From positions 1 through 6,834 of the forward strand of contig JAUIJW010000127.1 in assembly GCA_030431085.1 (NCBI GenBank): a stretch of DNA of 6,834 nucleotides. The letters are read 5' to 3'. The notes beneath the pieces were generated by a model. It was not told the DNA's origin and ran no database searches. It was given only the letters and a program-made list of their open reading frames with translations. This document shows, one piece after another, positions 6,163 to 6,834 of the stretch (position 1 is the stretch's first letter; each line of letters begins with the position of its first letter). The position numbers and the translations under genes are program-made. Source of the DNA: Bacteroidia bacterium (GTDB lineage: Bacteria > Bacteroidota > Bacteroidia > Flavobacteriales > Flavobacteriaceae).

Positions 6163-6504
6163 ATGGCTTCAGAAATATTAATTCCACTCATTATTTTCTC
6201 TTCTTTATTTGCGGTATTTTATGTGTACTTAAACACACGAAACAAAGAAAGAATGGCACTGATAGAAAAAGGTGCAGATGCTTCACTTTTTGCTACAAAA
6301 AAAAGAAACTTTAGAAATATCACCCTTAAAATAGGTATGCTCGCTATTGGCGTTGGTATCGGTATTTTAATGGGTTCTTTACTCGATAATTATACTACTC
6401 TAGAAGAAGAAGTTTGTTATTTTTCTATGATTTTTCTTTTTGCAGGTGCATTCTTAACCGCCAATGCTATCTTAGAAAAAAAAGAACAAGAGAAAGAAAG
6501 CTAG
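6163..6504 (+). CDS. Small three-TM membrane protein, DUF6249-like
   Basis: A 113-aa inner-membrane protein with three predicted transmembrane helices: about 7-23 (IPLIIFSSLFAVFYVYL), 55-74 (LKIGMLAIGVGIGILMGSLL, Gly-rich) and 84-104. Between the first two is a basic cytoplasmic-type loop, NTRNKERMALIEKGADASLF (24-43). The R-x-K-E-R-x-A-L-I-E-K-G pattern is, as far as I recall, characteristic of DUF6249-type proteins, which often sit beside ECF sigma genes in Bacteroidota. The C-terminus is short and charged. No catalytic residues are apparent. It diverges from the sigma operon, has a mirrored ECF-type promoter and ends at its own terminator. A role in sensing or tuning the sigma pathway is inferred from context only. 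Confidence 0.85.
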   Translation: MASEILIPLIIFSSLFAVFYVYLNTRNKERMALIEKGADASLFATKKRNFRNITLKIGMLAIGVGIGILMGSLLDNYTTLEEEVCYFSMIFLFAGAFLTANAILEKKEQEKES

Positions 6505-6510
6505 TAGAAT

Positions 6511-6543
6511 AAAGGGCTTAACTAGGTGTTAAGCCCTTTTATT
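6511..6543 (+). terminator. Rho-independent terminator after the DUF6249-like gene
   Basis: AAAGGGCTTAAC (6511-6522) and GTTAAGCCCTTT (6528-6539) pair perfectly around the 5-nt loop TAGGT, followed by T-rich sequence (TTTTATTTT). It lies 7 nt after the stop codon and between two convergent genes. It could also stop transcription from the minus-strand GH31 gene, though with a poorer T-tail in that direction. Confidence 0.85.
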
Positions 6544-6549
6544 TTAACG

Positions 6550-6834
6550 TTACCCCATAATATGTAATTCTATAAATTGTTTTGTAACGATAATAGTGTT
6601 ATCGCCATTAACCTTAACATCATCAAAATCAATCTCTTCTTTATCAATAATAATTTTTGATATTTTAAATGGTAATCCGTGTAACTTTATTTTAAATGTA
6701 TCATAGCTCGTTACAAATTTACCAGATTTGTGCTGGTGAATTATGACTTCATTCTTTTTACCTTGTACTAAAAAAGTTCTTAAGCTAAACCTCCCTTTAT
6801 TATAATCATAGCCATCATTTGCATCTTCATATAG
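6550..6834 (-). CDS. GH31-type alpha-glucosidase, C-terminal fragment (DUF5110 region), partial
   Basis: An open frame enters from the right edge on the minus strand and runs 94 codons to a TAA at 6552-6550; its start lies outside the window. The fragment begins LYEDANDGYDYNKGRFSLRTF, matching the conserved 'YEDxGDGYxYxxGxY' turn in the C-terminal beta domain (DUF5110 type) of glycoside hydrolase family 31 proteins. LHGLPFKISKIIIDKEEI follows with the alternating beta pattern of that domain. GH31 enzymes hydrolyse or transfer alpha-linked glucose or xylose. The catalytic (beta/alpha)8 barrel is outside the window, so activity, specificity and localisation cannot be judged. It converges on the DUF6249-like gene with only a terminator between. 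Family assignment is from motif recognition. Confidence 0.75.
   Translation of the reverse strand, partial: LYEDANDGYDYNKGRFSLRTFLVQGKKNEVIIHQHKSGKFVTSYDTFKIKLHGLPFKISKIIIDKEEIDFDDVKVNGDNTIIVTKQFIELHIMG

Overview
The window looks like chromosome from a marine-type Flavobacteriaceae/Bacteroidota bacterium. The DNA is AT-rich and the coding regions lack strong Shine-Dalgarno sequences. The tRNA has no encoded CCA and is preceded by a full Bacteroidota housekeeping promoter (TTTG, 19 nt, TAnnTTTG). The protein families (a secreted two-repeat M16 peptidase, a DUF6249-like membrane protein beside an ECF sigma factor, a GH31 tail with a DUF5110-type C-terminus) also fit that phylum. The genus cannot be told from the sequence alone.

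Layout. Left part, minus strand: a large secreted M16 metallopeptidase (928-3786) ends at a strong palindromic terminator (877-907). A classical SDR oxidoreductase (8-793) follows downstream on the same strand. Centre: a 285-bp divergent intergenic region separates the M16 gene from a plus-strand lipoprotein-like serine hydrolase (4072-4734). That hydrolase stops at about half to two thirds of the usual family length, right beside a bidirectional terminator and a minus-strand tRNA-Asn(GUU) (4772-4845).

Right part: an ECF sigma factor (5452-6027) and a small two-TM protein (4961-5455) overlap by ATGA on the minus strand. The second is a probable anti-sigma factor. Diverging from them is a three-TM DUF6249-like protein (6163-6504) with its own terminator. 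The last 285 bases hold the C-terminal 94 codons of a minus-strand GH31-type alpha-glucosidase, open at the window edge.

The most interesting signal is in the 135 bp between the sigma gene and the DUF6249-like gene. The same bipartite motif, TGTAACC-N16-CGTC, occurs once on each strand, back to back, with one copy pointing at each gene. It has the form of an ECF-type promoter (-35 'TGTAAC', -10 'CGTC'). The simplest reading is that the sigma factor transcribes its own operon and the divergent membrane protein from a mirrored promoter pair, giving an autoregulated module probably concerned with the envelope.

The M16 peptidase, SDR, tRNA and GH31 tail look like ordinary chromosomal genes. I see no CRISPR array, insertion sequence, phage gene or defence system.
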